The position numbers and the translations under genes are program-made. A DNA stretch of 64,000 nucleotides from Progne subis subis (Eukaryota; Chordata; Aves; Passeriformes; Hirundinidae). The stretch's first letter is position 1, and each line of letters starts with the position of its first letter. This document shows positions 9,099 to 19,536 of the stretch, one piece after another. The stretch is from positions 4,030,501-4,094,500 of the forward strand of contig JAKJHU010000026.1 in NCBI GenBank assembly GCA_022316685.1, written 5' to 3'. The notes beneath the pieces were generated by a model. It was not told where the DNA came from. It ran no database searches and saw only the letters and a program-made list of their open reading frames with translations.

Positions 9099-9749
9099 TG
9101 TTGAGGGTTAAGTTCTCCTGTAGAATTTCCCCGCCCCCCCCCCCCCATGAGTTGCTAGATTTTAAGTAGGCGCAGTTTAAGCGGTGCTTAAGCTGACAAA
9201 AGAAGTTGATCACTTGGTTTTGGGGAAGGGAGGAGGCTCCGGAGAGAGCTGGGGGGTGGCCTCACTTCTCTCAGCTTTCCCGGGGAGGACGGTCGGACTA
9301 CGGGTAGCTGCCTGGAGTCCACAGCTAACGGAGGAGTTTGGTCCTGGGAATTCTATCATCTGTTAGAGCGCCCAGGAATTCGGAGTTTCTTCGTTACCTT
9401 GCTGGATTTTGGGTCAGCCCGGGGTCCAGCCGCTGCGAGTTCTTCGGCACTGCCCACTTTGCCTGCCGGGGCACCCCTGCCTGCCTGCTGAGGACAAATC
9501 CATCGCTTCCAGCTTGCAGCCATCAGCGACGGACTTTGCCACCGTTTGCCCTCAGGGTTCTTGGTTCTGTTTTACTGTTATTATAAGTGCTGTTGTTGTT
9601 TGTCTGTCCTGTTATATTTACTAGTAAAGGACTGTTATTCCTTTTCCCTATAGCTCTGACCGAAAGTTTTTTTTTTTAATCTTCTAAATTATAATAACCC
9701 GGAGGCTTGCCTCTCCTTAGCAGACAACTGTCTTTTTCAAACCGAGACA
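9099..9749 (+). repeat. 3' LTR of the provirus
   Basis: 651 bp, TG...CA, nearly identical to 3205-3858. It is shorter by one base each in the C-tract, a G-run near 9251 and a T-run near 9667. The C-tract is interrupted by a G at 9133. Confidence 0.97.
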
Positions 9750-9754
9750 TTTAC
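9750..9754. repeat. Target-site duplication, right copy (TTTAC)
   Basis: Exact match to 3200-3204. Confidence 0.95.
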
Positions 9755-12530
9755 ATATTTCCCTTCCCCTCCATTCCATGCAGACTTTCCTTTAAATTTC
9801 TCATGTAATTATTCTTTGATATAGTTTGTATCCTCCCTATTCTGGTCTCATCAACCAAATATTTCCTTTGCTTTCTGCATCTTTTAATACCCAGGTTCTT
9901 TGTACAGGCAGCTCCCAGTTAGCTCCCAGCACTATCTTCTTTTTCCCACTGATGTGTTCTGATGTAGCCTAAAATCTTTTCATCAATTTACCCTTGCCCT
10001 CTTTTTATTCACAGTAATTATTCCAGATACATTCTTGGCATATTCCTTAGTCCTGAGAGAGGAAATTTCTCTTAGGCATTTTTGAGACTATTCACAATCT
10101 ACATTTGAGACATTACTTAGACTATTCACAAAATGTATTATTTCAGAGCTTAAAAGGAGATTCTAAGTGGTTATGTCCTTGAGCATGTTCTTGTGCAGCA
10201 AGTATGCAGGAGGATAGTGCAAAATGCAGATAAATTTAGCAAACCATCCGTCATCCACTTTTTTTGCTTTTCTCTATGCAGTCTGACACTATGTCTTACA
10301 ATGAGTGGTGGGAGAAAATGTTACATTCGTGTCTGAATAGAAATTAGGGAAAATAGATATATTGCAGTTTCTGTGTAAAACATTTCAGTCATATTTTGTG
10401 GGAGTGAAAATTTAAGTTCTGTTTCAAATGTATTTTAATAATGAGATAATCATATCTTTAAAAAGTGGGTTTAAAGTGGATATGTCCAGTAACATCTAAT
10501 TGGGGTTTTGGTTTTCTTTTCTATGTTCCCTGTCAATCTTAGTATCATAATCTATATATTTATAATATTCTGAGAACTTTGTGTGTGTGTGTGTGGTAGT
10601 GTATACTGGTAACAGCTTGTAAATGATAGGACAAATTATCACTAGATTAATTTCAGCTAAACTTGTATAATAAATTCTAACTAAATAGTGTCATAAATTC
10701 TAACCAAATACTTTCTTATATGTTCTTTTTTATGTTTTAGTTCACAAAAGGAATGAAATTATCTTTCTTAGGGATTAGAAATTAAGAAAAATATAAGTGA
10801 TTGCCAAGACTGGCTATCTTAGAAGTGGCTAGTGGAAAATCAGAAGGCTAAATAAGAAAAGGCACAAGTAATCCCCTAAAGTGAACTAAGCAAGGCAAGT
10901 CAGAAGAATCTTTTCATAAAATCATTTTGTCCTTGTAGTCCTTGCTTGCCCCTTCTTCCAAAGGTGGTAAACTCTCTTTTATTGCTGCACTACATCCAAA
11001 ACTCTCTGCGGAGACAGGGTGGTTTTCCTCCCTGCCAGCTTGTTTTTCAGCACATGTAGAATACTTGCTCCTATGACTTTAAGATTTCCTCTGTGAAGAA
11101 TATTCAGCTTTTCTGGACTCCTTTGCTCTTCAGGAATGCCTCTCAATGGACATTTTCTCCTAAACAGTATGCCTTCTGGATGTCCAAGGTAGCAGTTCTG
11201 TTAACCAACACCTAATCCACCCTAAGATGTTCCTAAGAAGATTTTCTTGTTTTGTTTTTTTGTTTTTGTTTTTTTTTTTCCTACTGCATTCCATTAATCT
11301 ATAAAATTACTTATTAGTTTTTTTTAAAAAAAGTTATTCAACAGTTATTCTGAAATAATATATATATATATCATATATTTATATTTATAAAATTTCCAAG
11401 AGAAAGGGATAGATATAAAAATATGCAAAATTTCCTGATGAAATCCTGTATCTGTAATGGCTGATAAATACATCAAGGAGACAGCAGCTTCTTCCTGGCT
11501 TTTTGTTTGTTTGTTTGTTTGTTTTGGTTTTGGTTTTGTTTTGTTTTTTTTGTTTGTTTTGTTTAATTCACTCATTGGTTTTTGATGGTTGACTATCATG
11601 GGTACATGTTAATTGCTACTGTTGTTGCTCAACCATTGTAACTACAAAATCTATTTTTTTAAAAGACAATCGTCCTTATTATTAAATAGGCTATGAAATT
11701 AATTCCTTAGATAGAATAAGTTCTACTTTGAGTAGAAATTACTTTCACCACTGAAAAAAATGCTTACTCAGTTTCTGTGAAATATGCCTTGAAAGAATGT
11801 ACATGCCTGCTTAGACTGTCTAATGCTTTGAAACATTATTGTCTCATGTTTTTCTTTGGAGATAATACAGAATAAAATAAACTAATATTAAAAATTACTT
11901 ATTTGAGGGAAAAACTGCAAAGACACTTTTATTTGCTGCAGACTTAGTCTGTGTTTCCTATTAAAAGCAACTTCAAATTATAAAGTTATTTTTAGCTTAA
12001 AAAAAAAGCCAACCAAAATGTTTATTTTAACCTGTTGCTTAGAGAGCAGAAACAATATGCCTTATAGCTTACAATATTATATTCTGCTAAAAATCTGTGG
12101 GTGATATTTCTCCCTCTTTTCCTTCTCCATAATGTTATGACCTAATATTTAAGTTTTGCTTGCAGATGTGAACAAAGAATGTTCTGTTGTTGGGTAAGTT
12201 GATGAGGACAGACTGCTTTAACTGCTCATATGTTTTGAGCAGAGTTGGCTGGAAGATCTGATCAATAGCCCACAATGTAACTAGTTGTGGGAGAGACTTT
12301 GCTCTGAAGAGTAGGATCTTAGTATAGTCAGGCTATGAAAAGAAAGAAGAATATTCAGGAAATCCAGTAGTCTGTGAAGAAAAAAGACAGGATATAGCAT
12401 ATGAGGTCACAGCAGGATGATTTTCAATTATATGATTTTTTTCTGTCTGGTTAGATTGGATATGTACATTTTTTAAATGCTGATTTTAGCTATAAGTGAT
12501 GAACCTAGTTCCACAAGCTGGTTTGTTGGT

Positions 12531-12531
<1 letters not shown>
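9755..12531. other. AT-rich sequence, no gene seen
   Basis: Unique AT-rich sequence with many T-runs. Small simple repeats include (GT)n near 10580 and a TTTG-rich stretch at 11501-11565. No conserved frame or known repeat family recognised. Confidence 0.5.
11501..11565. repeat. (GTTT)n / TTTTG-rich simple repeat
   Basis: Five tandem GTTT units followed by GTTTTG-type variants. The opposite-strand frame here is a K/Q/T-rich artefact. Confidence 0.85.
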
Positions 12532-12584
<53 letters not shown>

Positions 12585-12768
12585 TTGTTGTTGTTGTTGT
12601 TTTTTGTTGTTGTTTGGTTTTTTGTTTGGGTTTTTTTTGGTTGTTTTTTTTGGGTTTTTTGGGGGGTTTTTTGTTGTTGTTTGTTTTTTTGGTTTTTTTG
12701 TTTTTGATGGTGGTGGTGTTTTGTTTTTGGTTTTGGTTGGTTTTTTTGGTTTTGTGTGTGTGTGTGTT
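12532..12768. repeat. T52 homopolymer and T/G low-complexity tract
   Basis: An uninterrupted run of 52 T (12532-12583) is followed by (TTG)n, TTTTTTGG-type sequence and a short (TG)n. It may be an expanded tail of an old retroposon. Open frames here are runs of F, V and C. Confidence 0.9.
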
Positions 12769-13579
12769 GGCTCAGTTACAAAGCTCCAACTTGTTCATAG
12801 TTTATTACTAAACCTAAACTTTTGTAGGTGCTGTGTGTTTTACTTTCATCTTGTCTTGTACTGCTTACTCCGTAATAAGATGTTGTATTATCTGCTGTTA
12901 TTCATTCCCTGTGAGCTGAAAATTTATTCCCTTTAGTAAAGCAGCAGGTGTCATTTTTCAAGCTGAGTTTGACTTTTGGCTGCTAACAGGAAAACATTTT
13001 TTCCTCTTTATCCACTTTTCTTCAACAAAAAGAAAAAGAAGAAAAAAAAAAAAGAAAAAAGAAGAAGACGAAGAAAAAAAGTTTGGTTAAAAAAAAGATA
13101 TGAATATGAAAGGTTTGCCATAAATTAAAAGGGACCATTTTAATTAAAGGGACCATAATACCATTTGTATTTACTAAAACTATCAGTGTGCAATTTCTCA
13201 GTCTTGTGTGACTCTGCTTTTGTTCCCTCTGGCAAGAGGAAAAGACTTCATGGATTGGAGGGCTGAGCCTCATCTGTTTCAGTGGGGCTTTGTGCAATCC
13301 TGAGGACTTGTCTTTATAAAAATGTTTTATAGAACAGAAATCTCAGGTCAAGGAGAGGCTCCATTCAGCACCCTTCATAAAGATGCTCTTACTGCTATTA
13401 GCTGACTTCAAGTCCTCTTAGATATGAATTTATTGTTCTGTCACTAATTATACCTAAAAACTGTGTTACAGTTTAATTTGTTGGTGGACTCAGGTTGTGA
13501 GAAATGCCAAGGATAATAAAGTCAGATATAATGTGCCTTACTATGACAAAAAAGTCCTGCTTGGGAGATGGACAGATTT
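12769..13579. other. Unassigned sequence
   Basis: No gene seen. An A/G-rich patch (AAAGAAAAAG type) lies at 13026-13081. Confidence 0.5.
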
Positions 13580-14268
13580 ATTACAGAATCACAGAGTATG
13601 CTGACTTGCAAGGGACCCACAAGGATCAGTGAGTCCAACTTCTGGACCTTCACAGGACAACCCAAGTGTAACATCATGTGCCTGAGAGTATTGCCCAAAT
13701 GCTCATTTAGCTCTGTCAGGCTTAGTGCTGTGACCACTTCCATGGGCAGCCAGTTCCCGTGCCCAAGGCCCCTCTGGGTGAAGAACTTCTTCTTAATATC
13801 CAGCCTAAACCTCCCCTGACACACCTTCAGGCCATTCCCTCAGGTCCTTTCACTAAGCAGCTCAGAGAGGAGTTCAGTGGCTCCCCTCCTCTTCCACTCA
13901 TAAGAAAATTGTTGACTGCAAGGAGGTCTCCTCTCAGTCTCATCTTCTCCAGCGACCTCAGCTGCACCTCGTAGAGCTTCCTTTCTACACCCTTCACCAT
14001 CTTCATTGCCCTCCTTCGGACTCTCCCTAAGAACTTAATGTCTTGCACATGTTGTAGCAACCAAACCTGCCCCCAACACTCAAGGTAAGACTGCCCCAGA
14101 GCAGAGCCGAGCCGAGCAGAGCAGGACAATCCCCTCCCTGGTCCAGTTGGTGATGCTGTGTCTGGTGCCCCCTCCTGGCTTCCAGGGCACTGCTGACTCA
14201 GATTCAACTTTCTGTTGACCAGAACCTCCAGGCCCCTTTCCACAGCACTACTTTTCAGCATCTAATTC
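13580..14268 (-). mobile_element. CR1 LINE 3' region
   Basis: In reverse complement this reads as a typical avian CR1 3' end. It has the ATTCTGTGA-type terminus near 13580-13592, the block equivalent to CCTAAACCTCCCCTGA (13804-13819), and the conserved TCTCCTCTCAGTCTCATCTTCTCC segment at 13927-13950 that marks the end of the CR1 ORF2/3'UTR. It is about 690 bp, 5'-truncated and mutated. Frames at 13522-13824 and 13827-14261 are parts of it, not host genes. Confidence 0.88.
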
Positions 14269-16202
14269 CCCATGTTGGGCAATGGTTAGTTGTCTCTGTC
14301 TTCTGTGGTGGACTTAGCTTGTGGCATAGTATGGATTTACAGAATATGTTTACAAACATCCACAGGTCTGTTAATAGACAGCAAATGAAAATAAAAGCAA
14401 TATGAACAGTTACTTACCAGAAAGCATCAATACAAACAAAGATGTTTTCATAAATATTCATACCATGCAAAACCTATCCCTACATCCATTTGATTTCTGC
14501 TTAGGGATAAAGATCAGACTTTAAGAGTACAGATTACTGGTCTATTTTCTTAAAAAAAAAAAAAAAAGTAATCCTTTAAAAGGCTCTGTCTCAGTTCAGG
14601 TCAGGGTAATCAGGCATGGCCTGAATTACACTGTGATTGTGCCAGGGTCTGATCCTGCCTCAAGCCCTCCCTGAGCAGTCACTGAAGTTTCACAGATTAA
14701 CCTCAGTGCTGACTTGTTGACCTTGCCTTTGGTTGAAGATCATAAGACTGTCATTGGAGCCCACTGTTATTGCCATCTGGCATTGCTTATCCTGCTCAGG
14801 GGCTGCAAGATAATGCCCTGGCAGTGAGGGCATTGCCTGTGCTGTCATAGTTGGCTCCTGCTTTGTCATTCCTTGAAGTGCAACCTCACTCTTGCTGCCC
14901 TCTAATAGAAGTTTACAGAACCAGATCCCAAGTACTCACCCCTGCAACAAAATCATTAGCTAAAACTCATGAAAGTCAATACCAGAATCAGGAAAAGGCA
15001 TGGGCAACAGTCTGTGACCTATTCCAGCTTTATGATGTACACACTGCTCCTCATGTGAATAATTTACCGTTAGAGTTGTACAGCATTGCACTTGGCAGAT
15101 ACCCACAAATTCAAGTGAGAGGCAGTGTAGAAGTCTAATACCCTCTGATCATGTCCTTTTAGATACTCCATGCTTGGAGGATAAAATGTTTAATTTATTT
15201 AAACTCAATGCTAAACAGTGAATTTTTGAAACTTAGACCCAAGTGATAATTATTTTTGAACGAATACACAATTTATAGGGTGAAATTTTGGTGAAGGAAA
15301 GTTTTGAAACAGAAAGGAAAGAAGGTAGAGGCAGGCAACATCCAAGTTTACTGAAATGCACAAGCACAGAATAGATATCTTTCATCTGACATTCCTTGTA
15401 GAAGTTAATTACAGCAGTGTCACATGTCTTGGCACCTTGTCCTGGCAACCTTCTGTGTAGTAATGCACTCCCATATCTGAACAGGTGTTTCCATATAGGG
15501 AAACATTTAAGACTCACCCCTTGCTGTTCTAATAAGGTAAAGGACCCAGAAACTTCAATGTTCTTTTCCCAGTAACTGGCCAGGTGCCAAGCAGAGATAC
15601 TGGTTGGATGCCTAGACTTGTACCTCAAAGCCTGTTGCCAATATCATTGGGCAAAATGCCAAAAAGCCCACCTGGACCATCAAGTACTTAAAAGAATGTA
15701 CAGAGCAGCTGAATTGCTTTTTTGGACTGCCTTAGCAGTGTTCTCTACACTGCTATATTTATTTTGTTTGATAATATTTGTTATTTTTGTCATTATTAAA
15801 ACATTTTCTTTTACAAAGCATGTCCAGATAAGTTGTCTCGCTATTATTAAGCCACTCTGGGAGGTTGCAGTTCAGCCCTCAGACTTGATAAACCTTCACA
15901 GAGCTTATTACACTCTGGCCACATGTAAGTCCGTATCAGCCTTCCATGCTGAATGACTGATATTTGAATAATTCTGAAGCCTGCAGTTCTGATACCATTC
16001 TGCACAGGCAGGCTCTGGCCCCACTCTTTCTTGAGTCCTGCTCAGAGAATGGTCTGAAAAGGATGGCCATGAAGAGTTCAGCATCTTTCTCACCTGTGAC
16101 ACCCCTTCTGGTGTGGTATGTTTGATTTTGGACTTCTCAGTGCAAGAATTACAGTGATGTTCTGTGGTGGGTCAAGAAGAGGGCCACAAATATGGTAGTG
16201 GG
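14269..16202. other. Unassigned sequence, no supported gene
   Basis: Less AT-rich patches occur near 14580-15130 and 15400-15680. The longest frames (14851-15138 +, 15233-15628 -, 15618-15956 +) have no recognisable domain or codon pattern. Confidence 0.45.
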
Positions 16203-16585
16203 TGTGATCGGGATACACAAAACAGTCACATGGAGATAAGAGATTTTGCAGAGCAGAATGGTCCTTCGAGAGAGCCCAAGGCTGAGCCAAGGCCGAGAGC
16301 CCCCTGCCTGTTTATTTCTTACTTTTTATACATTTGTGGGTCTGGCTGTGGATTGGCTTCTGGAGTTTTCACTCAGCCGAATGGCCAGGCCAACAGTCAG
16401 TTACAATTGTTTTCAGGTTAGAAATATGCAAAAAAAGGACAGAGAATGAAAAACAAAGGATTTGCTTATGTTACATGTGTGAGAAAAAGTGAAAACTGCT
16501 CCTAATATTGTGCAGTAGCTAAAAGTCTGACTCCATTTTATGAATAATCAAAAGGCTTTAAAAACTCAGAAAAAACAGGGTGACA
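16203..16585 (-). mobile_element. Solo LTR, ERVK-like family 4 (copy 1)
   Basis: 383 bp, strongly similar along its length to 44205-44590. Read on the - strand, it begins TGTCACCC and ends in CGATCACA. It carries a GTATAAAAAG TATA-like string followed by AATAAA on that strand. Flanking hexamers AGTGGG/TCTGGG match at 4 of 6, so the duplication is uncertain or mutated. Confidence 0.8.
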
Positions 16586-18700
16586 TCTGGGTTATAGTAT
16601 GAAATTAGAGACTGAGATAAATGGACTTTTCCAATTTAAAGAACTTAAATTGGGGAGGAGATTTTAAGTCTGACTACCTGTTGAGAGGCCATGTTGAATA
16701 CAGGCTCAGATTTTCTCTGGATGTTCACAGTAGATGAGATACCAAAAACACAGGTTTCAAAAGAAGGTTATACCTGCTTGATGTAAGTTGTTTCTGTTTT
16801 TTAACCATAAAGATGTTCAAGCACTGAAACAAGTACCTCAGGAGGTTGTGAGATCTTTAAAATTCAATTGAACATGGCCCTGAGCCACTTGCTCCTCCTG
16901 GTCTGACTTTTAGCAATGTCTTAGACAATAAGACTTCTAGAGGTCCCTTCCAATCTGCAAGATTCTGCTCCCTTTCTCTTTCTTGGAAAAAATGTCACAC
17001 ACCAGAGGTTTAGTTGATGTAAATTACAAACACCATTGTTCTTAAAAGGAAGAACTTTGAAGAATTGAAATTAGGAAAGGATTTTCCTATTTGATAAATT
17101 GTGTGATTTGTAAAGAATTTTAGTCTCAATAAGGGAAAAAGAGGATTTTAGGGGGGGACATTAATCAAAGAGGAATGCACTGAATATTTAATATATTTAA
17201 AACCTGCCATTTTTAGATTTAGTAACAGTAAGATGTAATAAAATATTAAAATGTCTGTGTAGGGTAAAAATATGGTTATCTTCAAGAAGCAGCAACTATA
17301 TTAGTCTACACGAGCTCCTTATAATTTTTACATCAACTGAATTTATTCTTCACTTCTCTACTTACTTTATACAAAACTTAGTTTACATAGAATGCTTTTA
17401 CCCACTTTGTCAGGAAAAATTGTGTGAACAGAGCTTTTTTTAAAGCCTTATCTCTCAAGAATGATGATGAAAGTAAAGAACTCTTCATCAGTTACATGAA
17501 TAGTGAGAAACAGTCATGTCTTTTATCAAGTAAATAATTTACTGCAATATAAAATATTCTTTTGATCATGTGTTTCTGATAATGTACTCCATTTCTGATT
17601 TGCATTATATCAAACACAGCTCTCAGGAAATAATTTGTTTTACTATTGAGAACATTTCTGTATGCAATAGTAAAGACAGAAATACTACATTTCAGTAAAG
17701 AAACTCTTAAACATGAGAACGTAAGAATTTTGTCTTGAATTATTTTACAATATTTTGTGACAGTGCTAAAAAAAGGAAACAGTCACTTTTTGGGAAGGGG
17801 AAGTGCAGACTAGAAAAAAAAAATTAGAAAAATAACAGCTTCTGCACAGTTATCTCTGCTGCAATGTCTTGAATGTCTCATTATGTCAAGTGCAGTGAGG
17901 TACTGAACAAATATTTACATTTTTTCCATCCTAATGACAACATATTAAGTTCTGACTAGCTATTCTCTATTGAAACAGCTGGAAGATGTTTTACTTCCAA
18001 TATTTTCTTGTTTCAACGAGAAAGAATTAGTTAGACAATGTAAATTTAAAAAAAAAGGGAAAGAATTATTAATTTATGAGGTTTTGCATATTTTTCAGAG
18101 GAAAAGTTAAGGTACCTTGTGCAGAGTTTTTAATTTTTTAATTTTGAAAGATACACAAGAACAGACTGTTCAGGTAGCTGTTCAAGGCAAAATTATCAAT
18201 GGGATTGATGTTTGTGTGGTTGAATTTCATTTGGAATCATGACTACTTTACTTAAAGCTCCAGTTCTTTATCTAAGTACCTCACTTACCTACCAAAATTG
18301 CAAGATACAATGGAGTATTGTAATCAAAATGTTGATATTTCTCAGTTGCTGAATTCCATCACAGGCCTGAAGAGGCTTAGAATACGTCATTTCAGTCTTC
18401 AGTTTAATTCTGAAGCTCCTGTCTCCAAATTTTTTTGAAAAATAGATGCAATAAAGTATTGTTTTGTTTTCATCTAGCTTTTTTACAACCTCCTTCTGTT
18501 ATTTTCTCTCAGAAGTAATTATTGTAAGTATCAAAGAGGGAAATCAGTCATGTAGTAAAATGTGACTGAAATGGGGACAATACTTAGTGAAAATTAGAAT
18601 AGGAAGCTACCAGTGGATTTCTTGTCTACTGTAAACCATATATCTAGATGTGGTACAGGCTTGGATCCTATATATTGCTCAGAAAAAAAGCCTATATATA
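16586..18700. other. AT-rich sequence, no feature seen
   Basis: Unique AT-rich sequence without long open frames or recognisable repeats. Confidence 0.5.
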
Positions 18701-19536
18701 TGTCTTGAATTGAAAGACAAGTGCCTGCCAAGGAAGGCACAAACCTCCCTTGGAATAGAAAATGTGACCCTTTTCCCTCCACATTATTATAACTTTTAAA
18801 TTAAGGGGCTTTCAGGCAAAGATTATGGGAAAATAAATAACAGTTCTTTACTAATATCTATATATGCATAACATGGCAAACAAAGAACAATGGCAGCAAC
18901 AACAAACAAAACCAGAAACCCAGTAAAACAGCCTTCTCTCAGCTGCAGGCACTTTCCCTGTTGGTGCAGTCATGGCCACAGCTGGCAGGTGTGCTGGTGT
19001 GACGATTCCCCTGTGGCTGCAGGGGACAAGTTTGCAAAACTTCACTCACAGTAGGAAAAGCAGTAAAAGGGTTGAACTCTGCACTGGGAGAAAATTCTCC
19101 CTACAGCAGCAACATCACCGTCTCCTCCTCCGGACCTGAGAGCAACAGAGAGAGAGGAACTGAGCCCAGCCCTCTGACCCTCCCACCAAAATCTCATGGT
19201 ATCTCTGCCCCTCCCAAGAGAAAACCCACCAGCCAAAATAGTGCAGCCAGATACACCCATCCCCCCACCCTGGCCACTTTTGTCTTTTAAGTGTTGGTTC
19301 GTCCCATCTCAAATTCCGAGAGAGACAGAGAGAGACAGAGAGACAGAGAGAGACACAGAGAGACAGAGACACAGAGAGACAGAGACAGACAGAGAGAGAC
19401 ACAGACACACAGACAGAGAGACAGACAGAGAGACAGAGAGAGAGAGACAGAGAGAGACAAAGAGAGAGAGAGAAAGAAAGAAGGAAGGAAGGAAGGAAAC
19501 AAGGAAAGAGGGAAAAAAAAAACCTAACCTCCAACA
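18701..19536 (-). mobile_element. Solo LTR related to the provirus (copy 1)
   Basis: In reverse complement the LTR begins TGTTGGAGGTTAGG, like the provirus TGTTGAGGGTTAAG, and ends CTTTCAATTCAAGACA. It shares the CTAGTAAAG-like core (18834-18858). An exact 5-bp duplication ATATA lies at 18696-18700 and 19537-19541. It is 836 bp, enlarged by a roughly 200-bp simple repeat at the U3 edge where the provirus has its C-tract. Confidence 0.88.
19318..19517. repeat. (GAGACA)n / (GGAA)n purine-rich microsatellite
   Basis: Irregular GAGACA/GAGA units (19318-19475) grade into GAAAGAAGGAAGG and an A-run. It lies inside the solo LTR at 18701-19536. The R/E/T- or S/L-rich frames on both strands are artefacts. 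Confidence 0.95.

Larger units (their letters stand above)
3205..9749 (+). mobile_element. Near-complete env-less ERVL-like endogenous retrovirus
   Basis: The order is 5' LTR, primer binding site, gag, in-frame TAG, protease-RT-RNase H-integrase, a short gap, and 3' LTR, flanked by an exact 5-bp duplication. The RT motifs (LPQG, the SPTICHGL block and YIDD) and the DD35E integrase place it with class III (ERVL-like) elements. No env frame exists: only about 108 bp separate the pol-frame end from the 3' LTR. I see no dUTPase domain, which mammalian ERVL elements often carry. The LTRs differ at 4 substitutions (3347/9240, 3501/9393, 3507/9399, and a G at 9133 in the C-tract) plus three 1-base homopolymer indels. 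That is about 0.6% divergence, so the insertion is recent on an evolutionary scale. The clearest lesion is the stop at 8745-8747. Confidence 0.97.

Noticed and set aside
12477..12936. Poly-Phe hydrophobic frames
   Set aside because: They come from the T52 run and TG-rich tract.
13522..14261. 100- and 144-codon - strand frames
   Set aside because: Part of a truncated CR1 3' region, not host genes.
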